Assembly: GCF_002086795.1 (NCBI RefSeq)
Contig: NZ_MVIM01000001.1
Span: 496,001 to 560,000, forward strand
DNA: 64,000 nucleotides
Direction of reading: 5' to 3'
From: Mycolicibacterium tusciae
Lineage (GTDB): Bacteria; Actinomycetota; Actinomycetes; Mycobacteriales; Mycobacteriaceae
The notes under the pieces are model-generated. The model did not search any database, was not told the origin of the DNA, and worked only from the letters and a program-made list of their open reading frames with translations. Positions 24,302 through 33,670 of this stretch are shown here, piece by piece; position 1 is the first letter of the stretch; each line of letters begins with the position of its first letter. The translations under genes and the position numbers were made by a program.

Positions 24302-25771
24302 TCACCAGCTCCAAACCAGGTCGCCGTTCGGGCCTGCCGTGCACGTCGCGATCCCGTCAGTCTGCGCGACACGTGCGCGCGCACCAGGCTCGGTGCACAC
24401 CGTCCCGAGCTGGACGGCGGGCCGTCTCTGGTGGGTTAGGTCTCTCCACGCACCCGTCAGGGCGCTGCAGACCAAAGTTCCATCGGCTGAGACGTTTCCG
24501 TACTCCGCCGCAGTGCACGGCATGCCCTCGTACGGCGCGGTCGCCGCCGCAGCCGTTGTCGTCGCCTCGGTGCGCATCTCCGTGGGCACCGACGTGGAGG
24601 TCTCGGCCGTCGTCGTCACAAGCGGCGGCGGCGGCGCGACGCTTGATGTGGTCACAGGCACAGTTGTCGTCGTCAACGTCGTGCTGACGGCCGGCGCCGC
24701 GGGCTCATCATTCCCACCGCGGGTCGCGTACACGCCGAGCACCGTCCCCGCCAACGCCAGGGCCGCCACCGACGCCACGATGATCGGGACCGTCCGGGAC
24801 TTCGGCCGCGATGCTGCCTTCGCCTCGCCCTTCCGCATCAGGGTCGGCGCGTCCGGCTCTACGGCACCGCTGTGAGGCAATGTCGCCGCAGCCAGCGTCT
24901 GAGCGGAGGCTGGATACCGCACCCCGCCGCCTGCCGCCGCCTGCAGCGCGGCGACGAACTCGGCGCAGGACTGGTACCGGTCGTCGGGGTTCTTCGCCAA
25001 CACCAGCTCGAAGACGGCGTCCATCGCCTTCGGTAGGCGCGGGTTAATCGCGCTGATGGACGGCACCGCCTTGGTCAGGTGCGCGGACATCGTCGAGGCG
25101 ATCGAAGTTCCCGTGAACGGCGGCTGCCCGGCGTGCAAGTGGAACGCGGTGCAGCCCAGCGAGTAAATGTCCGAGCGGTTGTCGACCACCTCGCCCTCGA
25201 TCGCCTCGGGACTGATGTACTGCATCGTCCCGATGGTCATCCCGGTGGACGTTAGCGAGGTCGACTCACCAGCCGCCTTGGCGATGCCGAAGTCCGCGAG
25301 CTTCACTGATTCGATCTGCGGCGGCCCGCCGTCGGACTCGTCGATGCCTATTAGCATGTTCGCCGGCTTCACGTCACGGTGTGTGACGCGCTGCTTCCGC
25401 CAGGCGTAGTCCAGCGCCGCGGAGGCGGCGCTGACCAGCTGCACCGCCAGGTCGGGGTCGAGGGGGCCGTCGGCCCTAAGTAGCTCCGAGGCGTCGGTGC
25501 CCTCGATGTACTCCATCGTGATCCACAGCCGGTCCTCGAACTCACCGCGGTCATGCAGCGTCACGATATTCGGGTGACTCAGCTGCGCGAGTAGGTCGGC
25601 CTCGCGCTGGAACCGGGCCTTGAAGTCGTCGCTGCGGGAGACCCCGGCATCAAGCAGCTTGAGCGCGTCCCGCCGAGGCAGACGCGGGTGCTGCACGAGG
25701 AACACCTGCCCCATACCGCCGGCGCCGAGCTGACGGATGACGCGGTACCCGGCGATCTCGGCGATTTCCAC
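24302..25771 (-). CDS. receptor-type Ser/Thr protein kinase (PknF-like)
   Basis: A 489-residue kinase. The catalytic domain (residues 1-275) has the glycine loop LGAGGMGQVF, the conserved Lys in DALKLLDAG, RDVKPANML, DFGIAK and SPEAIEG. A juxtamembrane linker, one transmembrane helix (VPIIVASVAALALAGTVLGV, ~328-350) and a Thr/Val/Pro-rich stalk follow. A small extracytoplasmic domain with four cysteines (MPCTAAEYG, TLVCSALTG, GTVCTEPG, ATCTAGPNG) ends the protein. All catalytic residues are present. The start is GTG 25771 without a good ribosome site. A decayed relative lies at 37088-38072. Confidence 0.88.
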   Translation of the reverse strand: MEIAEIAGYRVIRQLGAGGMGQVFLVQHPRLPRRDALKLLDAGVSRSDDFKARFQREADLLAQLSHPNIVTLHDRGEFEDRLWITMEYIEGTDASELLRADGPLDPDLAVQLVSAASAALDYAWRKQRVTHRDVKPANMLIGIDESDGGPPQIESVKLADFGIAKAAGESTSLTSTGMTIGTMQYISPEAIEGEVVDNRSDIYSLGCTAFHLHAGQPPFTGTSIASTMSAHLTKAVPSISAINPRLPKAMDAVFELVLAKNPDDRYQSCAEFVAALQAAAGGGVRYPASAQTLAAATLPHSGAVEPDAPTLMRKGEAKAASRPKSRTVPIIVASVAALALAGTVLGVYATRGGNDEPAAPAVSTTLTTTTVPVTTSSVAPPPPLVTTTAETSTSVPTEMRTEATTTAAAATAPYEGMPCTAAEYGNVSADGTLVCSALTGAWRDLTHQRRPAVQLGTVCTEPGARARVAQTDGIATCTAGPNGDLVWSW

Positions 25772-25902
25772 GGGTGTGAGTCTGGCAGGCGAGCGGCGAC
25801 GCTTCCTGCGTTCTCGCGTGCGGTGGTGGCTCCAGGCCTAACAGCGAGGCGTCAGTGCCCGCGCCGCGACGACGGTGCCCGCCGAGCACCTCGAGTGCGT
25901 CT

Positions 25903-26474
25903 CTAGACAGAAAGCGCCTGGTCGCTGGCCAGATAGCGGTACACGGTGGCGCGAGAGACACCCAGCATCTTGGCGATGTCGGCCGCGTTGATGCCCTTTT
26001 GCCGCACACTACGCGCCTTCGCGGCGGCGGCGGCGTCGTCGATCTTGCGGGGTCGCCCGCCCTTGCGCCCGTTGGCTGCGGCAGCGGCCAGTCCGGCTCG
26101 GGTGCGCTCAACCATGGTGTCCCGCTCCAACTCGCGAAGGCAGCCATGACGGTCCGCATCGCCTTGCCCATCGCCCCCTCGGTATGAAAATACTCGGTGA
26201 TGCTGCGGAAGCCGATGCCCCGCGACATGAGGTCGTCGACCACGGTCAGGACGTGTTGGGCGTTTCGCCCGAGGCGGTCGAGTTTCCAGACGGTGAGCAC
26301 GTCGCCTTCGCGGAGATGATCGAGGCAAGCATCGAGACCCCGTCGAGCCGAGGTCGAGCCGGAGACACCTTGGTGGCGAAAGGCGCGATCTACTCCGACC
26401 TGGCGCAGCGCGTCGAGTTGCAGCGCCATGTTCTGGTCGGCGGTCGAGCAGGTTATGAGACGGGTTCTCTAGAC
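25903..26474 (-). pseudogene. serine recombinase (resolvase/invertase), frameshifted
   Basis: The minus strand encodes a resolvase in two frames. The first part reads RLITCSTADQNMALQLDALR, SGSTSARRGLDACLDHLREG, DVLTVWKLDRLGRNAQHVLT and SRGIGFRSITEYFHTEGAMG. After about 26130-26140 the other frame continues ERDTMVERTRAGLAAAAANG and the C-terminal HTH (INAADIAKMLGVSRATVYRY). The N-terminus is also altered, since the usual IGYARVSTADQ start is missing. It is a dead Tn3/invertase-type recombinase, a sign of past mobile-element activity. Confidence 0.85.
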
Positions 26475-26926
26475 AGCCCGCACCAGGCCGTCGGTGCAGG
26501 TCGCCGAATATGGCGTCGCCGGTACGCCTAGGTCGCAACAACACATCGTTTTCGAGACGGCGCTCACGCTGCTCTCGGGTGGGCCGCCAGCGGCCCCAGT
26601 CGCGAGCCCCAGCCTCGCGCTGATGTGCGCGAGCATTGATGTCAAGTCGGGGCCCGAAAGCGTGACTGCGAAACGCAACCGTAGCCTAATTCTAATCGGC
26701 AACGATAGACACATGGGCTCCCTCTCTCCCGGCGCCGCCGAGTTGCCACACCACCACCTGTCGGTCCGCGTGCCGTGGAACGACCTCGACTGGACAGGAC
26801 GGGTGTGCGCCGCCCCGGGCGCGAATCACGCGTGTTCGGTGCTGACGAAACATCAAGGAGAACAAGAACACCACGGCGGAGGAAGGCCTCGCCGGGCGGC
26901 CCTGGCAGGGGTTAGAGCAACCCGAG
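26475..26926 (+). other. intergenic region upstream of helicase-nuclease operon
   Basis: Nothing convincing is encoded in this 452-base stretch. It probably holds the promoter for the operon at 26927-36818. Short open frames here have no recognisable motifs. Confidence 0.5.
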
Positions 26927-29900
26927 GTGCCTCCGTGTGCGCTTGAGCGTGGCGGCTTCATGCGTGGCCAGACGTTCAAGTACGAGCGGATTCATCCGTA
27001 CAAGCAACGAAAGTCGAGCTCGCACGCCCACTTCGGCCCGACGATCCAGCGGATGCCGAAGTACAGCGTCGAGGCGATCCCATTCCGCTGGATGCGTCGG
27101 GACTCCTATGAGCGGTATTCGCGGCCGTGGGGCATTGATCTCGACAACTCGCTCGAGACCGCGGCAGATGCGTTGATGAGCTACAAGAGCGGCTGGATCC
27201 AGGATCACCGTAACCAGCTGGCGATGCTGGATTCGTTCTTCTCCGCGCTGCGGCCGCGCAAATCCTTGGTCCTGCTGTACGTCAAGGATCTGCCGCTGGT
27301 CGAAGAGCGGCAGGCCGGCGAGCGGTTCCTCGTCGGCGCGGGGTTGGTCGACAGCGTGGACCCATGTGTCGAGTGGGAGTACATCGACGACGGTCCGATT
27401 CGCTCGGTGCTGTGGGAGCGCGGCGTCTCACACTCGATTCGGCCCAACTTCACCGACGGCTTCCTCCTCCCCTACCAGCAGTTGTTAAGCGACCCCGCCT
27501 TCCAGCACCTCGACCTCGCCGAGTACGTCGCTCGGACCCCGGCAGATCACTTCGACGAGTTCTCCTACGTTTCAGAACTCGTCTCCCACGACGGTGCGAT
27601 TGCCGCGCTGACCGAGCTCGCCCGGGTCGTCGACCTGATCGGCGACAAGATCGACGGGCCGTGGGATCAGGTGGCGGCCTGGATCGGCGATCGCCTCGGT
27701 GAGGCGTGGCAAGCCCGCGGACCGTATCCCGGACTCGGACCGATGCTGGCGGCCGCCGGGCTCGAGCGCGGCCCGCTGCTCGCCCGCCGCGTACTGGACA
27801 CACTCGACGACGACGCCGACCCGTGGCCCGCCATCTCCATGGCGATCTCCTCCAATCTCGACGGTCTCGTCGGTCGAACGGCGCGCAAGGCGTGGGAGCA
27901 ATTGCTCGTCGATGAGCCCCGCTACCAGCAGCTGCGCGTCATGTCCCGGTTCTCGTTGACCGTCGGCCAGGCGCGCGACCTATTTGAGAAGCTGGGACCG
28001 ACACCGGTGCTCGACAACCCTTACGTTCTCTACGAGCAGGGCCGTGCCTGCAAAGAGCCGCCAGCCTTGTCGACGATTGATCGCGGCCTGTTCCCGCAGG
28101 ATGCCAGCGCCAGGACGGCGCTGGCCCGCGATGCGATCGCCGAACCCGTCGAGGAAGCCGGCGATGACCGCCGGGTCCGCGCGGCCTCCGTCGAGGTGCT
28201 TGAGCGCGCGGCCGAGCAGGGGAACTCGGTGCTCGACGAGGCAGGTTTGCGACGGCGTCTGACTCGGCTTCAGCTCACCCCGCTCTGCGACCCGGTCAAC
28301 GCGACCTTCGAAATCGCCGTCAAAGAGTTCGCGCCAGTGCTCACCGAGCGAGCCATGGCGAATGACGCCGGACGCGCCTGGCAACTGAATCGGCTGGCCG
28401 AGGCCACCGATCGGATCGCCGCCGAGGTACACACACGGGCCGAGACCCTGGCGCTGGACGCCGACTGGGACTGGGCCAGCCGGATCGAGGCGGTGTTGCC
28501 GGCAGCAGAGGAACGCACCGCCGAGACCGAGGCGCGCACCGAGAAAGCCCACGCCCTTGAGTTGATTGTCCGCCGGCGGATCTCGGCTCTGATCGGGCCG
28601 GCCGGAACCGGTAAGACCAGCATGCTGGAGGCGCTGTGCGATGACGACGACCTCAAGTCCGGCGGAATCCTGTTGCTGGCGCCGACCGGCAAAGCGGCCG
28701 TCCAGCTGAGCGCCAGGACCAAGCTGAAAGCGCTGACGCTCGCGCAGTTCTTGAGGCGACACGATCGATGGGATTTCGACTCGGGCGCGTATTACATGAA
28801 CACCGAAGCGGCACGGTTCCGGGGCGCCAAGACCGTCGTGATCGACGAAGCCTCGATGCTGACCGAGGAGATGCTCGCCGCCACGATCGACGCGCTCGTC
28901 GGCGTCGAACGACTGATTCTCTGCGGCGATCCGCGCCAGCTCCCCCCGATCGGCGCCGGCCGCCCGTTCGCCGACATCGTCGCGTTCCTGCGTGACAGTG
29001 AGCAGCCCGGCGGGGGCGTCGCCGAGCTTCGGACGATCCGACGACAGACCGCCAGCGCCGACGCGGTCCTCGACGATGTCGCTATGGCGTCCTTGTTCTC
29101 GATCGACGCGGTGATGCCGGGTGCCGAGGAGGCACTCGCCCGGGCGATCGCCGGCGACGGCGACGGCCGGGTCCAGGTGTTGACCTGGGAAGACGAGCCA
29201 GACCTGCACCACAAGGTCGTCGAGGCGCTGTGCGCCGAGCCAGACCTCGGCTTGGACGCGAAGTGTCGCGGCGCGATCTGCCGGTCGTTCGGTGCGGACT
29301 GTGAAGACGACGGCCTCCCGCGTTTCCCGTGGGGTTCCGCCGGTAAGGGTGCCGAGAACTGGCAGCTGCTGAGCCCCGTGCGGGCGCGCCCGGGTGGGGT
29401 CGCAGGTCTCAACGAGCTGGTGCGCAAGACGTGGCGGGGAACGGATTCGAACCTGGCGCTCAAGTCCTACAAGTTCGCGCCGCCGATGGGCGCCGACGGA
29501 GTCATCTTCGCCGACAAGGTGATGTGCGTGCGCAACGACCACGACCGCGAGGGCACCGATCCCGATGGCTGGCAGAAGGTCCGCGACGGGGTGGCGAACG
29601 GGGAGATCGGCATGATCGTCCGCTCGGCCGGCAAGAAGGGCAAGCCCCCGAACGGTCAGACCGTGGAGTTCTCGACGCAGCCCCACCGCCAGTACACCTT
29701 CTGGCGCAACGAGCTCAACGACGGCGGCGAGGGCAGCCAGGAATGGCTTGAGCTCGCCTACGCCGTCACGGTCCATAAGGCGCAGGGGTCGCAGTTCAAG
29801 GTCACCTTCGTCGTCATCCCAGACCCGTGTCCGCTGCTCTCACCCGAGCTGCTGTATACGGCGCTGACTCGTCAGAACAACAAAGTCGTGCTGCTCAAGC

Positions 29901-30421
29901 AGGGCTCGACGGCCAACCTCCGCGAGTTTGCCGCGCCGGAGCGCTCGGCAACCGCCCGGCGACTGACCTGCCTGTTCAGCCCGGTTGACCCGTTCGTCCT
30001 CGGTGACGTGGTGCTCGACGGCCACCGCATTCACCGCACCGGGCGAGACGAATTGGTCCGCTCGAAGTCGGAGGTGATCGTCGCCGACGCACTCGCCGAC
30101 GTGCTGGCACCGCTCGGTCTTGACTACGGCTATGAAGTCAAGCTCGAGTTCCCGGGAGAGTTTCCGCGCCGCCCGGATTTCACGATCGTGCGCCCGGGCA
30201 AGCCGACGATCTACTGGGAGCATCTCGGGATGCTCGATCTCGCCGGCTACCGCGCCGATTGGGACGCTCGCAAGAAGTGGTACGCCCACCACGAGATCCT
30301 GCCGTGGACCGATGGCGGCGGCCCGGGAGGCACATTGGTCTGGTCAGAGGAGGGCATCACCGGGAAAGGAATCAGCTCCCGCGCGATCCGGGAGCTCGCC
30401 GCGTCGGTATTCGGAGCATAG
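26927..30421 (+). CDS. RecD-like superfamily 1 helicase fused to PD-(D/E)XK nuclease
   Basis: A 1164-residue protein. The N-terminal ~500 residues are not recognised. An SF1 helicase core follows: Walker A LIGPAGTGKTSM (~556), VVIDEASMLTEE (Walker B), LILCGDPRQLPPIGAG, and C-terminal AYAVTVHKAQGSQF and LLYTALTRQNN, the RecD2/UvrD pattern. The last ~120 residues fit a PD-(D/E)XK nuclease: SKSEVIVADALADVL (Glu ~1048), RRPDFTIV (Asp ~1083) and IYWEHLGML (Glu ~1096). It probably unwinds and cuts DNA. It starts a three-gene operon with the SNF2 and GHKL genes. GTG 26927 is the outermost start; ATG 26960 is possible. Confidence 0.82.
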   Translation: MPPCALERGGFMRGQTFKYERIHPYKQRKSSSHAHFGPTIQRMPKYSVEAIPFRWMRRDSYERYSRPWGIDLDNSLETAADALMSYKSGWIQDHRNQLAMLDSFFSALRPRKSLVLLYVKDLPLVEERQAGERFLVGAGLVDSVDPCVEWEYIDDGPIRSVLWERGVSHSIRPNFTDGFLLPYQQLLSDPAFQHLDLAEYVARTPADHFDEFSYVSELVSHDGAIAALTELARVVDLIGDKIDGPWDQVAAWIGDRLGEAWQARGPYPGLGPMLAAAGLERGPLLARRVLDTLDDDADPWPAISMAISSNLDGLVGRTARKAWEQLLVDEPRYQQLRVMSRFSLTVGQARDLFEKLGPTPVLDNPYVLYEQGRACKEPPALSTIDRGLFPQDASARTALARDAIAEPVEEAGDDRRVRAASVEVLERAAEQGNSVLDEAGLRRRLTRLQLTPLCDPVNATFEIAVKEFAPVLTERAMANDAGRAWQLNRLAEATDRIAAEVHTRAETLALDADWDWASRIEAVLPAAEERTAETEARTEKAHALELIVRRRISALIGPAGTGKTSMLEALCDDDDLKSGGILLLAPTGKAAVQLSARTKLKALTLAQFLRRHDRWDFDSGAYYMNTEAARFRGAKTVVIDEASMLTEEMLAATIDALVGVERLILCGDPRQLPPIGAGRPFADIVAFLRDSEQPGGGVAELRTIRRQTASADAVLDDVAMASLFSIDAVMPGAEEALARAIAGDGDGRVQVLTWEDEPDLHHKVVEALCAEPDLGLDAKCRGAICRSFGADCEDDGLPRFPWGSAGKGAENWQLLSPVRARPGGVAGLNELVRKTWRGTDSNLALKSYKFAPPMGADGVIFADKVMCVRNDHDREGTDPDGWQKVRDGVANGEIGMIVRSAGKKGKPPNGQTVEFSTQPHRQYTFWRNELNDGGEGSQEWLELAYAVTVHKAQGSQFKVTFVVIPDPCPLLSPELLYTALTRQNNKVVLLKQGSTANLREFAAPERSATARRLTCLFSPVDPFVLGDVVLDGHRIHRTGRDELVRSKSEVIVADALADVLAPLGLDYGYEVKLEFPGEFPRRPDFTIVRPGKPTIYWEHLGMLDLAGYRADWDARKKWYAHHEILPWTDGGGPGGTLVWSEEGITGKGISSRAIRELAASVFGA

Positions 30422-30523
30422 GGTCCAGGTGTCGCGAGTCGCCATCTCCACCGGCCGCCCGAGCCGTCAATCGGCGCCATCCGCCGGTCGGGGGGCGCCT
30501 GCGACCACCGAAAGCGTGTGCTG

Positions 30524-33500
30524 ATGGACGACGAGGAGTTGGCCGGCGTCACCCAGAGTCGGGCTGCGCGGTTCGAGGTTGGCGAGAAGGTTGCGCTCCG
30601 TGTCGACGCCCAAAAGGTCGGGGTCGTGGTCCGGGTGATCCCGCACGGCTCCGGGCAACCGCGCTATCGCGTCTTTCATGGGCCAGACGAAAGGGAGTAC
30701 GACGAAAAGCAGCTCGTCCCCGATCGCAGTGGGTCCGAGAGTCCGGAGGGCCTGATCGCGGCGCTTCAGCAGGGCCGCTGTGTGCCCCCGGATGAGTTTC
30801 GTGCCCGCGTCACCAGTGAGCGACTCGCCCACCCGGCCGTCGACTCGCTGTATGCGATGCGGGCCGCGCGGATCTTGCACGTTCCGTTTCAATACAAGCC
30901 TCTCTTACGCCTCCTCCGGGCTGACCAGCCCAGGCTGCTGATCGCCGACGACGTGGGGGTCGGCAAGACGATCGAGGCCGGGCTGATCCTCAAGGAACTC
31001 GAAGCCAGAGGCAACGTCGAGCGCGTCCTTGTGATGTGCCCGCGATCCCTCGTGCACAAATGGCGTTCCGAGATGCGACGCTTCGACGAAGATTTCAAGA
31101 TCCTCGACGGGGCCACTCTCCAGCACTGCCTCCGAGAAGCCGACATCGACGGCTGGCCGAGCGAAGCCGCACGAGCGATACTGCCGATGGAACTGATCCA
31201 GCGACAAGAGCATCTGCAGGGTGACGAGCGCCGGCCCGGGTTGCTGACGCTCGAGCAGCCTCCCCAGTTCGATCTGCTCATCATCGACGAGGCTCACCAC
31301 ATGAGGAACACCGAGGCGGCGCGCTACGACGCCACTCGGTACCTGACCACGATTTCCCATGCGGTCGTGATGCTCTCTGCGACCCCGGTGCACACCGGTG
31401 CGGAGAACCTGTTCACGCTCCTGCAGCTTCTCCGCGCCGACCTCTTCCCCAACTACGACACCTTTCGGCGGATGGTCGAGCCCAACCGCCACATAACCAA
31501 CGCGATGCGCCACGTTCGGACCGGAACACCCGAGGACTCGTGGCAAGACGCGGCAGCGAATGCACTCGAATCCGCGAGCAGGACTTCATGGGGAGCCGAG
31601 GCGCTCGTCCGCGCTCCACAGTTCGTGCACTGGACAGGGCGACTGCGCTCAGCCGAGCCGATGGGCGATGAGGAGCGGGTGACATGCCTTCGCGACCTTG
31701 AAGAGCTGCACTCGCTTGCGCTGGTCATGAACCGGACCCGCCGCAGGGACATCGGACCGTTCACGCAACGCGAGCCGGTAACCGTCGAGGTGCCGTTCAC
31801 GGCCGAGCAGCAGTCCTTCTACGACAACCTCGTCGCTTGGCGACGACAGGTGCTCGAGTTTCAACACGGTAGCTCGGTCGCCAACCTGGTCCTCTCCCAG
31901 ATCGAGCGGCAGGCAGCGAGTTGCCTCTTCGGGGTTGTCGAAAGCCTCGCCGAGGTCGTCAGCACCGGCAAGTTGGCTTCGCGAGGAGATTCCGACGGCG
32001 AAGACGATGAGGGGGAGATTCTGCTGCCGCCGGAGCTCAAAAGCGAGGCGGCCGACCTGCTCGAGCAGGCGCGCCGGCTGCCCCCGGGGGATCCGAAGCT
32101 AGATCGACTACGGCAGCTCCTGAGCGACACCTTGGGCGCCGAAGACGGGCCCGGCAAGCTGCTCGTGTTCACGTCCTTCCGCAAGACGATCGCTTATCTG
32201 GAGCGGGCGGTACGCACCGGTGAAACCCGGATCGCCGTTGTCCACGGTGGCGTCGACGACGACGAGCGGCAGGCCCTGCGTGCACGATTCCGCCTGCCGC
32301 GCGCCGATCGCGATGCGATCGACGTGCTCCTTTCAACCGAGGTCGGAGCCGAGGGACTCGACTACGAGTTTTGTGATCGAGTCGTCAATTACGACATCCC
32401 ATGGAATCCGATGCGGGTCGAGCAGCGGATCGGCCGCATCGACCGTTTCGGTCAGCGCAGCCCAAAGGTCCTGATCTTCAACTTCGTCACACCCGGCACG
32501 GTCGAGGAGCGGGTCTTCATGCGCTGCTACGAGCGCCTCGGCATCTTCCGCGATACAGTCGGCGACCTCGAAGCGGTACTCGGCGAGACCACAGCTGCGC
32601 TCAACCAGCTGGCTGCCGATCCGCGTCTCACCCCGGAGCAGGCCGCCCATAGGGCGAGACAAGAGGCCGACAACGTCACCCGTCGGGCCGACGAGCAGCG
32701 TCGGCTCGAGGATGAGGCGCCGGGACTGCTCGGACTCGACGCCGCACTCGTCGACGAAGCCGAGGCGATTGACGCACGAGGGCGGTTCGTGACCGCCGAG
32801 GAGCTCCGAGAGATAGTCGAAGGGTTCCTGAGGGATCAGCTACACGGCGGCTGGCTGCGCCCTGAGCCGTTCGATTCGACGGGTCTTGTTTTCGAGCTCC
32901 AGCTCCGACTCGCCGAGCACCGAGAGGAGCTGCGGTCAATGCTCTCTCGGCTACCTCGCTCCGACCGAACCGCCATCGAGCTGCGCAAAGCGCTCGGCGG
33001 CAAGGCGCCGGTCAGCCTCACGTTCGACCAGGAGCTCGCCGTTGCGCGGCGGGAGATCCAGTTTGTCACGCCGGTGCACCCGCTCGCCCGGCTTGCCGTG
33101 AGCTTTTGGAGGACCCGCACGGATCCGCTCGTTGTGCAGCTGTCGCTGACCGACGCTGCGATTCCGACAGGCCGATACCTGTTTGCGCTCGAACGCTGGG
33201 ACGAGCTGGCCGCCCGGCCGGGCGCGCGACTCGTACCGGTAGCCGTCGGATTCGACAACGCCACCCCGGCTGACCATGTCGCCGAGCGCCTCCTGGCAGC
33301 GGTCCGTTTTGCGGACGCGGTTCCGGAGTTCGCGCCTGGACCTGTGTCGGCCGAAGCCGCAGACGCGCTCGACCGCCACGCCCACGAGCTTCGGCAAGCG
33401 GCCATCGCCCAACTGCAGGAAACCAACAGTGCGCTTGTCGATCAGCGCCTGGCCTCGCTGGATCTGTTCTACCGAGGCCTGCTCGCCCAGCTCGACTCCG

Positions 33501-33670
33501 TGCTCAGCGGGTCGACTGATCCGAAGATCATCAGGATGAAGACCTCCGAGCGCGAGCGCCATCGCCATGAGCACCAACGTCGACACGCCGAGCTGGAGCG
33601 CGTACGCGACGCCGACATCGTCTCGACCCGAATCGCGATGGGGATAGTCGAGGTCCGCGATGCCATCTGA
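30524..33670 (+). CDS. SNF2/RapA-like DEAH helicase
   Basis: A 1048-residue superfamily 2 translocase. Residues ~15-70 may be a small SH3-like domain. The ATPase core has Walker A ADDVGVGKTIEAGL (~142-155), DEAH in LLIIDEAHHM (255-258), the SAT motif VMLSATPVHTG, and C-terminal helicase motifs VLLSTEVGAEGLDY and QRIGRIDRFGQRSPK. The last ~400 residues are helical and unrecognised. Such proteins move along double-stranded DNA or remodel complexes. ATG 30524 is chosen over GTG 30518. The end overlaps the GHKL gene by 11 bases, indicating coupled expression. Confidence 0.88.
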   Translation: MDDEELAGVTQSRAARFEVGEKVALRVDAQKVGVVVRVIPHGSGQPRYRVFHGPDEREYDEKQLVPDRSGSESPEGLIAALQQGRCVPPDEFRARVTSERLAHPAVDSLYAMRAARILHVPFQYKPLLRLLRADQPRLLIADDVGVGKTIEAGLILKELEARGNVERVLVMCPRSLVHKWRSEMRRFDEDFKILDGATLQHCLREADIDGWPSEAARAILPMELIQRQEHLQGDERRPGLLTLEQPPQFDLLIIDEAHHMRNTEAARYDATRYLTTISHAVVMLSATPVHTGAENLFTLLQLLRADLFPNYDTFRRMVEPNRHITNAMRHVRTGTPEDSWQDAAANALESASRTSWGAEALVRAPQFVHWTGRLRSAEPMGDEERVTCLRDLEELHSLALVMNRTRRRDIGPFTQREPVTVEVPFTAEQQSFYDNLVAWRRQVLEFQHGSSVANLVLSQIERQAASCLFGVVESLAEVVSTGKLASRGDSDGEDDEGEILLPPELKSEAADLLEQARRLPPGDPKLDRLRQLLSDTLGAEDGPGKLLVFTSFRKTIAYLERAVRTGETRIAVVHGGVDDDERQALRARFRLPRADRDAIDVLLSTEVGAEGLDYEFCDRVVNYDIPWNPMRVEQRIGRIDRFGQRSPKVLIFNFVTPGTVEERVFMRCYERLGIFRDTVGDLEAVLGETTAALNQLAADPRLTPEQAAHRARQEADNVTRRADEQRRLEDEAPGLLGLDAALVDEAEAIDARGRFVTAEELREIVEGFLRDQLHGGWLRPEPFDSTGLVFELQLRLAEHREELRSMLSRLPRSDRTAIELRKALGGKAPVSLTFDQELAVARREIQFVTPVHPLARLAVSFWRTRTDPLVVQLSLTDAAIPTGRYLFALERWDELAARPGARLVPVAVGFDNATPADHVAERLLAAVRFADAVPEFAPGPVSAEAADALDRHAHELRQAAIAQLQETNSALVDQRLASLDLFYRGLLAQLDSVLSGSTDPKIIRMKTSERERHRHEHQRRHAELERVRDADIVSTRIAMGIVEVRDAI

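Noticed and set aside
27980..29776. A 598-codon open frame on the minus strand inside the helicase-nuclease gene
   Set aside because: It is antisense to an SF1 helicase with all motifs in place; it has no recognisable domain and is typical of GC-rich DNA, where the opposite strand stays open.
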